The position numbers were made by a program, and so were the translations under genes. The notes under the pieces were generated by a model. That model did not search any database. It saw nothing but the letters and a program-made list of their open reading frames with translations, and was not told the origin of the DNA. From assembly GCA_038323315.1 (NCBI GenBank), contig JBBQGU010000172.1, positions 1 to 8,226 on the forward strand: 8,226 nucleotides of DNA, in the 5' to 3' direction. Origin of the DNA: Stagnihabitans sp038323315 (GTDB lineage: Bacteria; Pseudomonadota; Alphaproteobacteria; Rhodobacterales; Rhodobacteraceae). This document shows, piece by piece, positions 1-5,683 of this stretch. Each line of letters opens with the position of its first letter. The stretch's first letter is position 1.

Positions 1-491
1 CGGTCGGAACCTGGGCGATCATCGGCCTTGGTCTTTGGATTGTGGCGCGGGGGGTGTTGCGGTTCTGGCGGGCTTTTGCGGTGACGCCAGACCATCATCA
101 TCATGACCCGCATCATCACGGCCATGGCCATGACTGTCATGATCATGCCCACGGCCCCAGCATTGCTGAAGTGCAGGCAGTCAAGGGGTGGCGCGATGGC
201 GTCCTGCTGGTTGCGGCGATTGCGATCCGGCCCTGTACGGGGGCGCTGTTCGTGTTGATCATCACGCAAAGCATGGGGCTGTGGGTGGCGGGCGTAGCCG
301 GGGCCTTGGCCATGGGTCTGGGCACGGCGACGGTCACGGCGGTGGTGGCGGGGATGACGGTCTGGGCGCGCGAGGGGGCCCTGGTCAACCTGCCCGGTGC
401 CGGTCTGGCGCGCGTGCTGCCGGCGGTCGAGGTGGTTGCGGGCGTCGTGATCGTGGTGGCGGCGGCGCTGCTGCTGGGGCGGGGTTCGTGA
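1..491 (+). CDS. NicO-family nickel/cobalt efflux transporter, C-terminal part (5' truncated by window)
   Basis: The frame is open from base 3 without a start, so the N-terminus lies outside the window; about 162 residues remain. The visible part begins in a hydrophobic segment. It is followed by a cytoplasm-type loop very rich in histidine (bases about 93-155, about ten His mixed with Asp, Gly and one Cys). Three further hydrophobic segments come next, the first containing the motif RPCTGALFVLIIT. The His-rich loop and an RPC(T/S)GA motif in the second half are characteristic of the NicO/RcnA family of inner-membrane exporters of Ni2+ and Co2+. In that family the loop is thought to bind or sense the metal. 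Specificity between Ni and Co cannot be read from this fragment. The stop is TGA at 489-491, and the next gene starts 59 bases later on the same strand. A GTG at 42 could be mistaken for a start, but the frame continues upstream with membrane-like sequence. Confidence 0.87.
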   Translation, partial: VGTWAIIGLGLWIVARGVLRFWRAFAVTPDHHHHDPHHHGHGHDCHDHAHGPSIAEVQAVKGWRDGVLLVAAIAIRPCTGALFVLIITQSMGLWVAGVAGALAMGLGTATVTAVVAGMTVWAREGALVNLPGAGLARVLPAVEVVAGVVIVVAAALLLGRGS

Positions 492-550
492 TCTGCCCAT
501 ATTTCGGGCGCTGTATTGAAGCTTTGACACGGGCCTTGTAGGGAGGCGTC

Positions 551-1915
551 ATGTCGCAAAGATACCTCGCTCATGCCCGGGCCTTGTTGGTGTTGGGGTT
601 GCCGATCATCGGTTCGCATCTGGCGCAAATGTCGCTGCATGTGACGGCCACGATTTTGCTGGGGCGCTACAGCGTCGACGCGCTGGCGGCGGTGGTGATC
701 GCCACGACCAGCTTTTTCGTCGTGTTTGTGTTTGGATCTGGCTTTGCGCAGGCCGTGATGCCGCTGGTCGCGGCGGCGGTCGGCCGCGCGGATGAGGCGC
801 GGGTGCGGCGCGATGCCCGGATGGGGATGTGGTTGTCGCTGGGCTTTGGTGTGGTCAGCTATCCGCTGTTCTGGACCTCGGAGACGTGGTTGCTGGCTTT
901 GGGGCAAAAGCCCGAGGTTGCAGCGTTGGGGCAGGATTTCCTGCGGATCGCCGGTTGGGGGATGATCCCGGCGCTGCTGGTCATGGCGCTGAAGGGCTAT
1001 CTGTCGGCCCTGGGGCGGACGCAGGTCGTGCTGTGGGTGACGGTGGCGGCGGTCGGGATCAATCTGGTGATTGCGTGGGCGCTGATCTTTGGCCGTTGGG
1101 GGGCACCGGAGATGGGGATCAAAGGGGCGGCGATAGCCTCGGTGATCGTGCAGTTCGGGACGTTCGGGGCGCTGGTGGTCTATGCAGGCTGGCTGCCGGA
1201 ATTGCGCAAGTACCATCTGTTCCAGCGGTTCTGGCGGCCGGATTGGCAGGCTTTGGGGCAGGTGTTCCGTCTGGGTTGGCCGATTGGGGTGACGGGGCTT
1301 GCGGAAAGCGGGTTGTTCACGGCCTGCTCGTTGATGATGGGGTGGATCGGAACGGTCGAACTGGCCTCGCACGGGATCGCGATGGAGGTGTCGGCGCTGA
1401 CCTTCATGGTGCATCTGGGGTTGTCGAATGCAGCGACGGTGCTGACGGGCCGGGCCGAGGGGGCGGGGGATGTGCGCGCATTACGCGATTGTGCGCGGGT
1501 GGCGATCGCGATGTCGTTTTGCTTTGGGGTGGTGATGATGGCGTTGATGCTCAGCTTTCCGGTGGCGATCCTGTCGCTGTTCGTGGATGCCAGCAAGCCC
1601 GAGACCGCACAGATCCTGGCCTATGGCACGGTGTTGCTGGCGCTGGCGGCGATGTTCCAACTGGCCGATGCGATGCAGGTCATGGCGTTGGGCCTGCTGC
1701 GCGGCATTCGCGACACCAAGGTGCCGATGATCGCGGCGGCCATCAGCTATTGGGTGATCGGCATCCCGTTCAGTTACATGCTGGGCTTTGGCTTTGACAT
1801 GGGCGGGGTCGGGTTGTGGCTGGGGCTGGTGCTGGGGTTGGTGGTGGCGGCAGCCACGCTGATGTGGCGGTTCTGGCACCGCGCCCCGCAACTGCCGCAG
1901 GGCTTGGCGGCCTGA
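551..1915 (+). CDS. MATE family efflux transporter (NorM/DinF-like)
   Basis: 454 residues, the usual length for bacterial MATE exporters, with about twelve hydrophobic segments in two similar halves of six. The N-terminus (LGLPIIGSHLAQMSLHVTAT) has the typical MATE TM1 look, and the stretch around residues 45-80 (VVIATTSFFVVFVFGSGFAQ) resembles TM2. The second half restarts near residue 240 with LGWPIGVTGLAESGLFTACS, the repeat of TM1. Family members sit in the inner membrane and use Na+ or H+ gradients to expel cationic drugs, dyes or metabolites; the substrate here cannot be deduced. GGAGG five bases before the ATG is a strong ribosome binding site and fixes the start. It lies 59 bases after the NicO exporter gene on the same strand and may be cotranscribed with it; I see no terminator in the gap. 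Its TGA is two bases from the stop of the minus-strand gene that follows. Confidence 0.93.
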   Translation: MSQRYLAHARALLVLGLPIIGSHLAQMSLHVTATILLGRYSVDALAAVVIATTSFFVVFVFGSGFAQAVMPLVAAAVGRADEARVRRDARMGMWLSLGFGVVSYPLFWTSETWLLALGQKPEVAALGQDFLRIAGWGMIPALLVMALKGYLSALGRTQVVLWVTVAAVGINLVIAWALIFGRWGAPEMGIKGAAIASVIVQFGTFGALVVYAGWLPELRKYHLFQRFWRPDWQALGQVFRLGWPIGVTGLAESGLFTACSLMMGWIGTVELASHGIAMEVSALTFMVHLGLSNAATVLTGRAEGAGDVRALRDCARVAIAMSFCFGVVMMALMLSFPVAILSLFVDASKPETAQILAYGTVLLALAAMFQLADAMQVMALGLLRGIRDTKVPMIAAAISYWVIGIPFSYMLGFGFDMGGVGLWLGLVLGLVVAAATLMWRFWHRAPQLPQGLAA

Positions 1916-1917
1916 AG

Positions 1918-2322
1918 CTACCCGTCCCTGGACAGCCGTTCGGCCTTGCGCCGCACCAAGGTCAGCCGCAGGTCGTGCATGGCCAGCAACAGGTGATCGG
2001 TGACGCGGTCAAGCTGGTCATCGGTGGCCTTGGTCTGCGCCCATTGCGCGGTCAGGTTCAGGTGATCGACCGTGCGCAGGATGTCATCGACGTCACGCGC
2101 GGCCAGCAGGGCGGTCCGGTCCGCCAGCCATTGCTGGATGGCGGCCATATCCTCGGGCGTCAGGCTTGTGTCGCCATGGGGTTTTATATTGCCGTTCCTG
2201 ATGTTGACGGTCGCCAACTCCACCAGATCGATCCGCTTCATCCGGGTTTCGGTATCGACGCGAAACACCACCGCGCCATTGTCGCGGATGCGAAAGTAGT
2301 GCGCTGGCAAATCGTCGGCCAT
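1918..2322 (-). CDS. conserved-looking hypothetical protein, translationally coupled to aminotransferase
   Basis: 134 residues, of unknown function; I do not recognise a named domain. The N-terminal half (MADDLPAHYFRIRDNGAVVF onward) alternates charged and beta-branched residues like a small beta-rich domain. The C-terminal half, from about residue 55 (LTPEDMAAIQQWLADR), is predicted helical, ending in a basic tail rich in Arg and Lys. There is no signal peptide or membrane segment, so it should be cytoplasmic. An in-frame ATG at 2370 would add 16 residues inside the aminotransferase gene. I prefer the ATG at 2322 because AGGGA lies seven bases before it and overlaps the aminotransferase TAG. 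The gap between the two genes is eight bases, so the pair is almost certainly an operon with translational coupling. It meets the MATE gene tail to tail with two bases between stops. Confidence 0.75.
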   Translation of the reverse strand: MADDLPAHYFRIRDNGAVVFRVDTETRMKRIDLVELATVNIRNGNIKPHGDTSLTPEDMAAIQQWLADRTALLAARDVDDILRTVDHLNLTAQWAQTKATDDQLDRVTDHLLLAMHDLRLTLVRRKAERLSRDG

Positions 2323-2330
2323 AGCGTTCC

Positions 2331-3533
2331 CTAGCGCAGGTCGGCGCAAAAGCGTTGGATGCGGCTGCAAGCCTCGGTCAACACGGCGTCCGATGTCGCA
2401 TAGCTGACGCGGAAGTTTGGGGACAGGCCAAAGGCGGCACCAAACACCACCGCGACGCCGGTCTCCTCCAGCAGGGCCGTGGCAAAATCCTCGTCATTGC
2501 GGATCACAATGCCCGCAGGTGAAGTTTTGCCGATGCAGCCTGCGATGTCGGGATAGACGTAGAAGGCGCCCTCGGGCTTGGGGCAGGTGATCCCCTTGGC
2601 CTGATTGAGCAGGGACACCACCAGATCGCGGCGGCCCTGAAACAGCTTGCGGTTGGGCGCGAGAAAGTCTTGCGGGCCGTTGAGGGCCTCCAACGCGGCA
2701 TATTGCGACACGGAGGAGGGGTTAGAGGTGCTTTGGCTTTGGATCGTGCCCATCGCCTTGATCAGATGGGCCGGGCCGCCCGCGTATCCGATGCGCCAGC
2801 CGGTCATCGCATAGGATTTCGACACGCCGTTGCAGGTCAGGGTGCGGTCGTAAAGCGCGGGCTCGATCTGGGCGGGGGTGGTGAAGACGAAATCGTCGAA
2901 GACCAGGTGTTCATACATGTCGTCGGACATGATCCAGACTTGCGGATGTCGCAAAAGAACGTCGCACAGCGCACGCAGTTCGGTCGCGGTATAGCCCGCA
3001 CCCGTGGGGTTGGAGGGGGAGTTGAAGATGAACCACTTGGTTTTGGGGGTGATCGCGGCGTCGAGCTGGGCCGGGGTCAGTTTGAAATCGGTATCGATCT
3101 TGGCCACAACGGGGACGGGGGTGCCACCGGCCAGCAGAACCATGTCAGGATAGCTGACCCAATAGGGCGCGGGGATGATGACCTCGTCGCCCGGATTGCA
3201 GGTCGCCATCAGGGCGTTGTACAGGATTTGCTTGCCGCCGGTGCCGACGCTGATCTGGTTCGGTTTGTAGGTCAGGTCGTTTTCGCGCAGGAATTTGGCG
3301 CAGATCGCGGCTTTCAGGTCGGGGATGCCATCGACGGCGGTGTATTTGGTTTTGCCCTGATCAATCGCGCGCTTGGCGGCGTCTTTTATGTTCTGCGGTG
3401 TGTCGAAATCGGGTTCGCCGGCACCAAGGCCGATCACGTCGCGGCCTGCGGCCTTCAGTTCGGCTGCCTTGGTGGTGACGGCGATGGTGGGCGAGGGTTT
3501 GACGCGGGCGAGGGTGTCGGACAGGAAGGCCAT
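2331..3533 (-). CDS. aatA: PLP-dependent aspartate aminotransferase, class I (Ib type)
   Basis: 400 residues, full length for bacterial class Ib aspartate aminotransferases, which interconvert aspartate + 2-oxoglutarate with oxaloacetate + glutamate using pyridoxal phosphate in the cytoplasm. Key sites visible: the N-terminal GLGAGEPDFDTP (35-46), the PLP-ring-stacking aromatic in APYWVSYPD (122-130), SPSNPTG with Asn175, the Asp205/Tyr207 pair in SDDMYEHL, the Schiff-base Lys239 in VSKSYAMTGWRIGY, the phosphate-binding Arg247, and Arg375 in NFRVSYAT, which binds the substrate carboxylate. All are intact, so it should be active. Related alphaproteobacterial enzymes often also act on prephenate or aromatic amino acids, and specificity cannot be settled by eye. 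GGAG six bases before the ATG supports the start. It is divergent from sdhE (about 70 bases between starts) and is followed by the small gene at 1918-2322. The symbol aatA is by analogy with rhizobial homologues; aspC is also used. Confidence 0.93.
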   Translation of the reverse strand: MAFLSDTLARVKPSPTIAVTTKAAELKAAGRDVIGLGAGEPDFDTPQNIKDAAKRAIDQGKTKYTAVDGIPDLKAAICAKFLRENDLTYKPNQISVGTGGKQILYNALMATCNPGDEVIIPAPYWVSYPDMVLLAGGTPVPVVAKIDTDFKLTPAQLDAAITPKTKWFIFNSPSNPTGAGYTATELRALCDVLLRHPQVWIMSDDMYEHLVFDDFVFTTPAQIEPALYDRTLTCNGVSKSYAMTGWRIGYAGGPAHLIKAMGTIQSQSTSNPSSVSQYAALEALNGPQDFLAPNRKLFQGRRDLVVSLLNQAKGITCPKPEGAFYVYPDIAGCIGKTSPAGIVIRNDEDFATALLEETGVAVVFGAAFGLSPNFRVSYATSDAVLTEACSRIQRFCADLR

Positions 3534-3605
3534 TTTGGCTCCGCTATGGATGTTGGTTGCCGATGGTCTTAGGCTGGTCGCGGACCAGGTTCAAGCGAGG
3601 CAATG

Positions 3606-3869
3606 ATGGAAACGGCACAAGCGCGGCTGAAACGGATGGCGATGCGGTCATGGCGGCGGGGGACCAAGGAGATGGATCTGGTCCTGGGACCCTATGCCGA
3701 CGCGCATCTGGGCGACATGGGGGAGGAGACATTGGTGCTGTATGACGCGCTGCTGGAGGAGAACGATCAGGAGTTGATCACCTGGGTAATGGGGACGGGG
3801 GTGATTCCCACGCGATTCGCGGCGCTGATGGCCGATATTTCCGGGTTTGCGCGGGAAAGGCTGCGATAA
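3606..3869 (+). CDS. sdhE: SdhE, FAD assembly factor for succinate dehydrogenase (Sdh5/YgfY, DUF339)
   Basis: 87 residues, the same size as Escherichia coli SdhE (88). The signature is RSWRRGTKEMDLVLGPYA near residues 14-31, containing the RGxxE motif (Arg18-Gly19 to Glu22) that contacts the flavoprotein. The rest is a short all-helical bundle, including LVLYDALLEENDQELITWVM. The family helps attach FAD covalently to SdhA, and in some bacteria to FrdA, so the product supports complex II in the cytoplasm. Two ATG codons occur in tandem at 3603 and 3606. GAGG at 3597-3600 is only two bases from the first but five from the second, so I take 3606; starting at 3603 adds one Met. It is divergent from the aminotransferase gene. 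The MarR-type gene begins 98 bases downstream, so cotranscription is possible. Confidence 0.9.
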   Translation: METAQARLKRMAMRSWRRGTKEMDLVLGPYADAHLGDMGEETLVLYDALLEENDQELITWVMGTGVIPTRFAALMADISGFARERLR

Positions 3870-3887
3870 ATCTGAAAATCTACGGCG

Positions 3888-3903
3888 AAACTGTGGCGAG
3901 TTT
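3888..3903. promoter_or_regulatory. inverted repeat in front of the MarR/LdtR-like gene, possible operator
   Basis: AAACT and AGTTT are separated by six bases (GTGGCG) in the 98-base gap between sdhE and the regulator gene, 65-80 bases before its ATG. MarR-type dimers bind inverted repeats of this size and often repress their own genes, so position and symmetry fit an autoregulatory operator. The arms are only five bases and may be chance. I cannot place convincing -35 and -10 boxes around it. Confidence 0.3.
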
Positions 3904-3967
3904 ACGATATGTTTGTGTTTTGTGCCGATTTTGGTCCCAACGTCTGAAACGGAATGCGGAGACCGGA

Positions 3968-4465
3968 ATGACCATACACGCCCCCTTGTTGGACGGATCA
4001 CAAAAGGCCCTGCTGGCCGGATATCTGGACAACCTTTCGATGCTGGAAAGATTGCACCGCCTGTTGCTGGATGTGATCAAGGATGAATTTGAACGGCTTG
4101 GGATCCTTGAGATCAACTCGGTTCAGGCGTTGTTGCTGTTCAATGTCGGCGAGAATGAGGTGACGGCGGGCGAATTGAAATCGCGCGGTTATTATCAGGG
4201 ATCGAACGTGTCGTATAACCTGAAAAAGCTGGTCGAACTGGGTTATATGCACCACCAGCGGTCCGAGATCGACCGCAGGTCGGTGCGCGTGCGGCTGACG
4301 GAAAAGGGGCGGCGGGTGCGGGGGCTGATCGGTGATCTGTTCGCCAAACATGCTGAGGTGCTGGGCAAGCGCGGTGTGATCGACGCCGAGGTAATGGAGA
4401 CGATCAACTCATCGCTGAAGCGGATGGAGCGATTCTGGACAGAGCAGATCCGGTATATTTACTAG
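3968..4465 (+). CDS. MarR-family winged-helix regulator, LdtR-like
   Basis: 165 residues. An N-terminal helix (LLAGYLDNLSMLERLHRLLL, 15-34) and C-terminal helices (about 117-163) would form the dimer interface. Between them, residues about 49-113 form a winged helix: INSVQALLLFNVGE, the recognition-helix region GYYQGSNVSYNLKKLVELGY (75-93) and a basic wing SEIDRRSVRVRLT ending in EKG. This pattern, especially the dimerisation helix followed by LLDVIKDEFERLG and the GSNVSYNLKKLVE helix, resembles alphaproteobacterial LdtR. In Liberibacter and rhizobia LdtR controls an L,D-transpeptidase and cell-wall/osmotic functions. That assignment is from memory of the family and is moderate. An in-frame ATG at 3893 would add 25 residues of unrelated look; I prefer 3968 because GGAG lies six bases before it and the family homology begins just after. 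No L,D-transpeptidase gene is visible here. Confidence 0.88.
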   Translation: MTIHAPLLDGSQKALLAGYLDNLSMLERLHRLLLDVIKDEFERLGILEINSVQALLLFNVGENEVTAGELKSRGYYQGSNVSYNLKKLVELGYMHHQRSEIDRRSVRVRLTEKGRRVRGLIGDLFAKHAEVLGKRGVIDAEVMETINSSLKRMERFWTEQIRYIY

Positions 4466-4607
4466 GGCGCATGGCGATTTGCGGAATTCAGATAATTGAA
4501 CGGGCCCTGCCGCTGGTTCCGGGGGCAGTCCAACCTGATGCGATTGCGATGAGCCCCTGCATTCTCAATCCCTTGGCATAGCACGTGAATCGGAAGCTGA
4601 CACAGCT

Positions 4608-4868
4608 ATGCTTTGCGAGCCAGACGAAGGGCTGCATTCGCTGACGGCGGGCATCACGCGGCTGACCCTGATCCCGGGGCTGCGAAAGACGCGCGGCCCA
4701 TTGCTCGTGAAAGTCACGCAGGACTCGCGGATTTTGTCGGGGGGGATTTCGCGAGACACCCCGCGAGAGTTGTTGTCGACGGCCATATGCGGGTCAGTTG
4801 AGCCGTTGGCGTCATCCTTGCAACAGCGCGGGTTGCTTTGGCCGGTTCTGTTGCCCGTTATGCAGTGA
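4608..4868 (+). CDS. doubtful hypothetical ORF
   Basis: 86 residues, unknown function. The frame is open for about 75 bases upstream of this ATG as well, after an in-frame TGA in the 4530s. Most codons end in G or C, as expected for a coding frame in this genome, but there is no good Shine-Dalgarno sequence before the ATG. The end (VEPLASSLQQRGLLWPVLLP) superficially resembles the start of a ParB-like domain, where a segment of the form 'LA.SI...GLLQP' is followed by a strand. It then stops, so it would be only a fragment. Overlapping frames on both strands are also open. It may be a decayed gene piece rather than an expressed one. Confidence 0.2.
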   Translation: MLCEPDEGLHSLTAGITRLTLIPGLRKTRGPLLVKVTQDSRILSGGISRDTPRELLSTAICGSVEPLASSLQQRGLLWPVLLPVMQ

Positions 4869-5055
4869 CCGCTGGCAAGGGTCCGGCTGAAACCCCCAGT
4901 TCGATATGAAACAATTCACCCGGGGTGTCCGTTTCAGAACGGATGACCTCTGGCATGGTGTTCAAGGCAGACAAGTGGCCTGATCCGCAAGATGCTCCGA
5001 TCGAGGCCACGGGCGCGCGCGACACGTCGACCTTGGCCGCAGTCTTGCAGAATGG

Positions 5056-5391
5056 TTGGCGGATAGGGCGCAAGACCTGCACCTCGGCCTGTTGATCGGA
5101 AGCCGCGCGGGTTTAGACTTGCAAGGCCGGCACAGGCTGCTGGATCTTCTTACGGTGGTGCTGCGCGACGGTCTGACCCGGATGCCGGGTGGTCCGGCCG
5201 TCGACAGACGACTGGCGGACCTTCTGCGCGCCATGGGGTGTGACGCGGGAATGATGATCCTCGTCGAAAGTACCGCAGGCGGACCGACCGTCGGCAAATC
5301 ACGGGGCCCGCGGAACAGACTGTGCGAAACCTGGAAAATCGCATGCGCAGACGGCCTGGTTATCCCGTGCGCGCGACTTGAAATCGGATAA
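5056..5391 (+). CDS. doubtful hypothetical ORF, possibly 3' part of a frameshifted gene
   Basis: 111 residues counted from a TTG; the frame is open back to 4984. Residues about 20-60 look helical and soluble (LLDLLTVVLRDGLTRMPGG, then RRLADLLRAMGCDAGMMILV), with codon ends mainly G or C. I do not recognise a family. A second plus-strand frame (4943-5095, ATG start) overlaps this one for about 110 bases in another register. A single indel between 4984 and 5095 would join them into a protein of about 140 residues. There is no convincing ribosome binding site at 5056 itself, which argues that this ORF is not translated alone. It may be a pseudogene remnant or chance. Confidence 0.25.
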   Translation: MADRAQDLHLGLLIGSRAGLDLQGRHRLLDLLTVVLRDGLTRMPGGPAVDRRLADLLRAMGCDAGMMILVESTAGGPTVGKSRGPRNRLCETWKIACADGLVIPCARLEIG

Positions 5392-5581
5392 CAGCAATTT
5401 CAACCCTGCCTGACATCGCATAGCAGCGCTGCCTGTCCTAGCTTCCTCTGACGGTTGCGCTTCGACGGGGCACCCAGGCCTTAGGGAGTTTGAAATACCG
5501 ATCTGGTCCGTCAATGAGAGGAAACGTGAACTCTCAAGCGTCCGCAGCAGCCGATGATTCCCGCGTGGCGACCGGTCTTTT

Positions 5582-5607
5582 GGAACCTTTATCGTGCGCT
5601 GACAGTT
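5582..5607 (+). promoter_or_regulatory. possible EcfG-type promoter (GGAAC-N18-GTT) before the coiled-coil gene
   Basis: GGAAC at 5582-5586 and GTT at 5605-5607 are 18 bases apart, close to the GGAAC / (C)GTT pattern known for the alphaproteobacterial general-stress sigma factor EcfG/RpoE2. Transcription would begin near 5615, leaving a leader of about 70 bases before the ATG at 5684. The base before GTT is A rather than the preferred C. Many Rhodobacteraceae lack this sigma factor, so the match may be chance. I see no better sigma-70 pair in this leader. Confidence 0.25.
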
Positions 5608-5644
5608 TTGGCGCTTGGCAGTCTCCAGCACCTGTCGGCCAAAA
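5606..5644 (+). repeat. 7-base perfect inverted repeat in the leader of the coiled-coil gene
   Basis: TTTTGGC at 5606-5612 is repeated in reverse complement as GCCAAAA at 5638-5644, with 25 bases between. It ends about 30 bases before the GAGG ribosome binding site (5673-5676) of the gene at 5684. It could be a protein-binding site or, if transcribed, a leader stem-loop. There is no T run after it, so it does not look like a terminator. Confidence 0.35.
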
Positions 5645-5683
5645 AGCCCGCACTTTCGCGGCAAATGAAGAAGAGGTAGTTCG

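Larger units (their letters stand above)
4466..5683. other. gene-poor 1.2 kb stretch with short unassigned open frames
   Basis: No recognisable protein family, tRNA, rRNA or insertion sequence could be found here on either strand. The plus strand holds several short open frames: 4471-4581 (36 residues), 4608-4868 (86), 4943-5095 (50) and 5056-5391 (111). The minus strand holds others at 4565-4786, 4858-5082 and 4962-5297. None has a clear family signature or a strong ribosome binding site. The frames at 4943-5095 and from 4984 to 5391 overlap in different registers, as in a gene split by a frameshift. The stretch separates the compact housekeeping block from the exported/RTX block, and may be decayed coding DNA or a poorly conserved junction. 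The last 290 bases before the coiled-coil gene look like its leader and promoter region. Confidence 0.5.

Noticed and set aside
93..155. His-rich run as a purification-tag-like or vector artefact
   Set aside because: The histidines are mixed with Asp, Gly and Cys and sit in the loop where NicO/RcnA proteins naturally carry a His-rich metal-binding stretch.
524..529. TTGACA as a -35 box for the MATE gene
   Set aside because: A -10 box 17 bases downstream would fall in the ribosome binding site and start codon at 541-553, and no TATAAT-like sequence is there.
143..1414. Long minus-strand open frame (423 codons) opposite the NicO and MATE genes
   Set aside because: Its product is rich in His, Arg, Gln and Pro with no domain pattern, as expected for the antisense of G-ending codons. 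The plus strand holds two clear membrane transporters.
2670..3572. Plus-strand open frame of 300 codons opposite the aminotransferase
   Set aside because: It is a low-complexity Gly/Val/Asp-rich product antisense to a fully intact aminotransferase with all catalytic residues.
4507..4528. Possible terminator hairpin after the regulator gene (CTGCC / GGCAG)
   Set aside because: The stem has only five pairs with a 12-base loop and no T run after it.
5423..5432. Perfect 10-base palindrome GCAGCGCTGC
   Set aside because: Short GC palindromes are frequent by chance in GC-rich DNA, and nothing nearby ties it to a promoter or gene.
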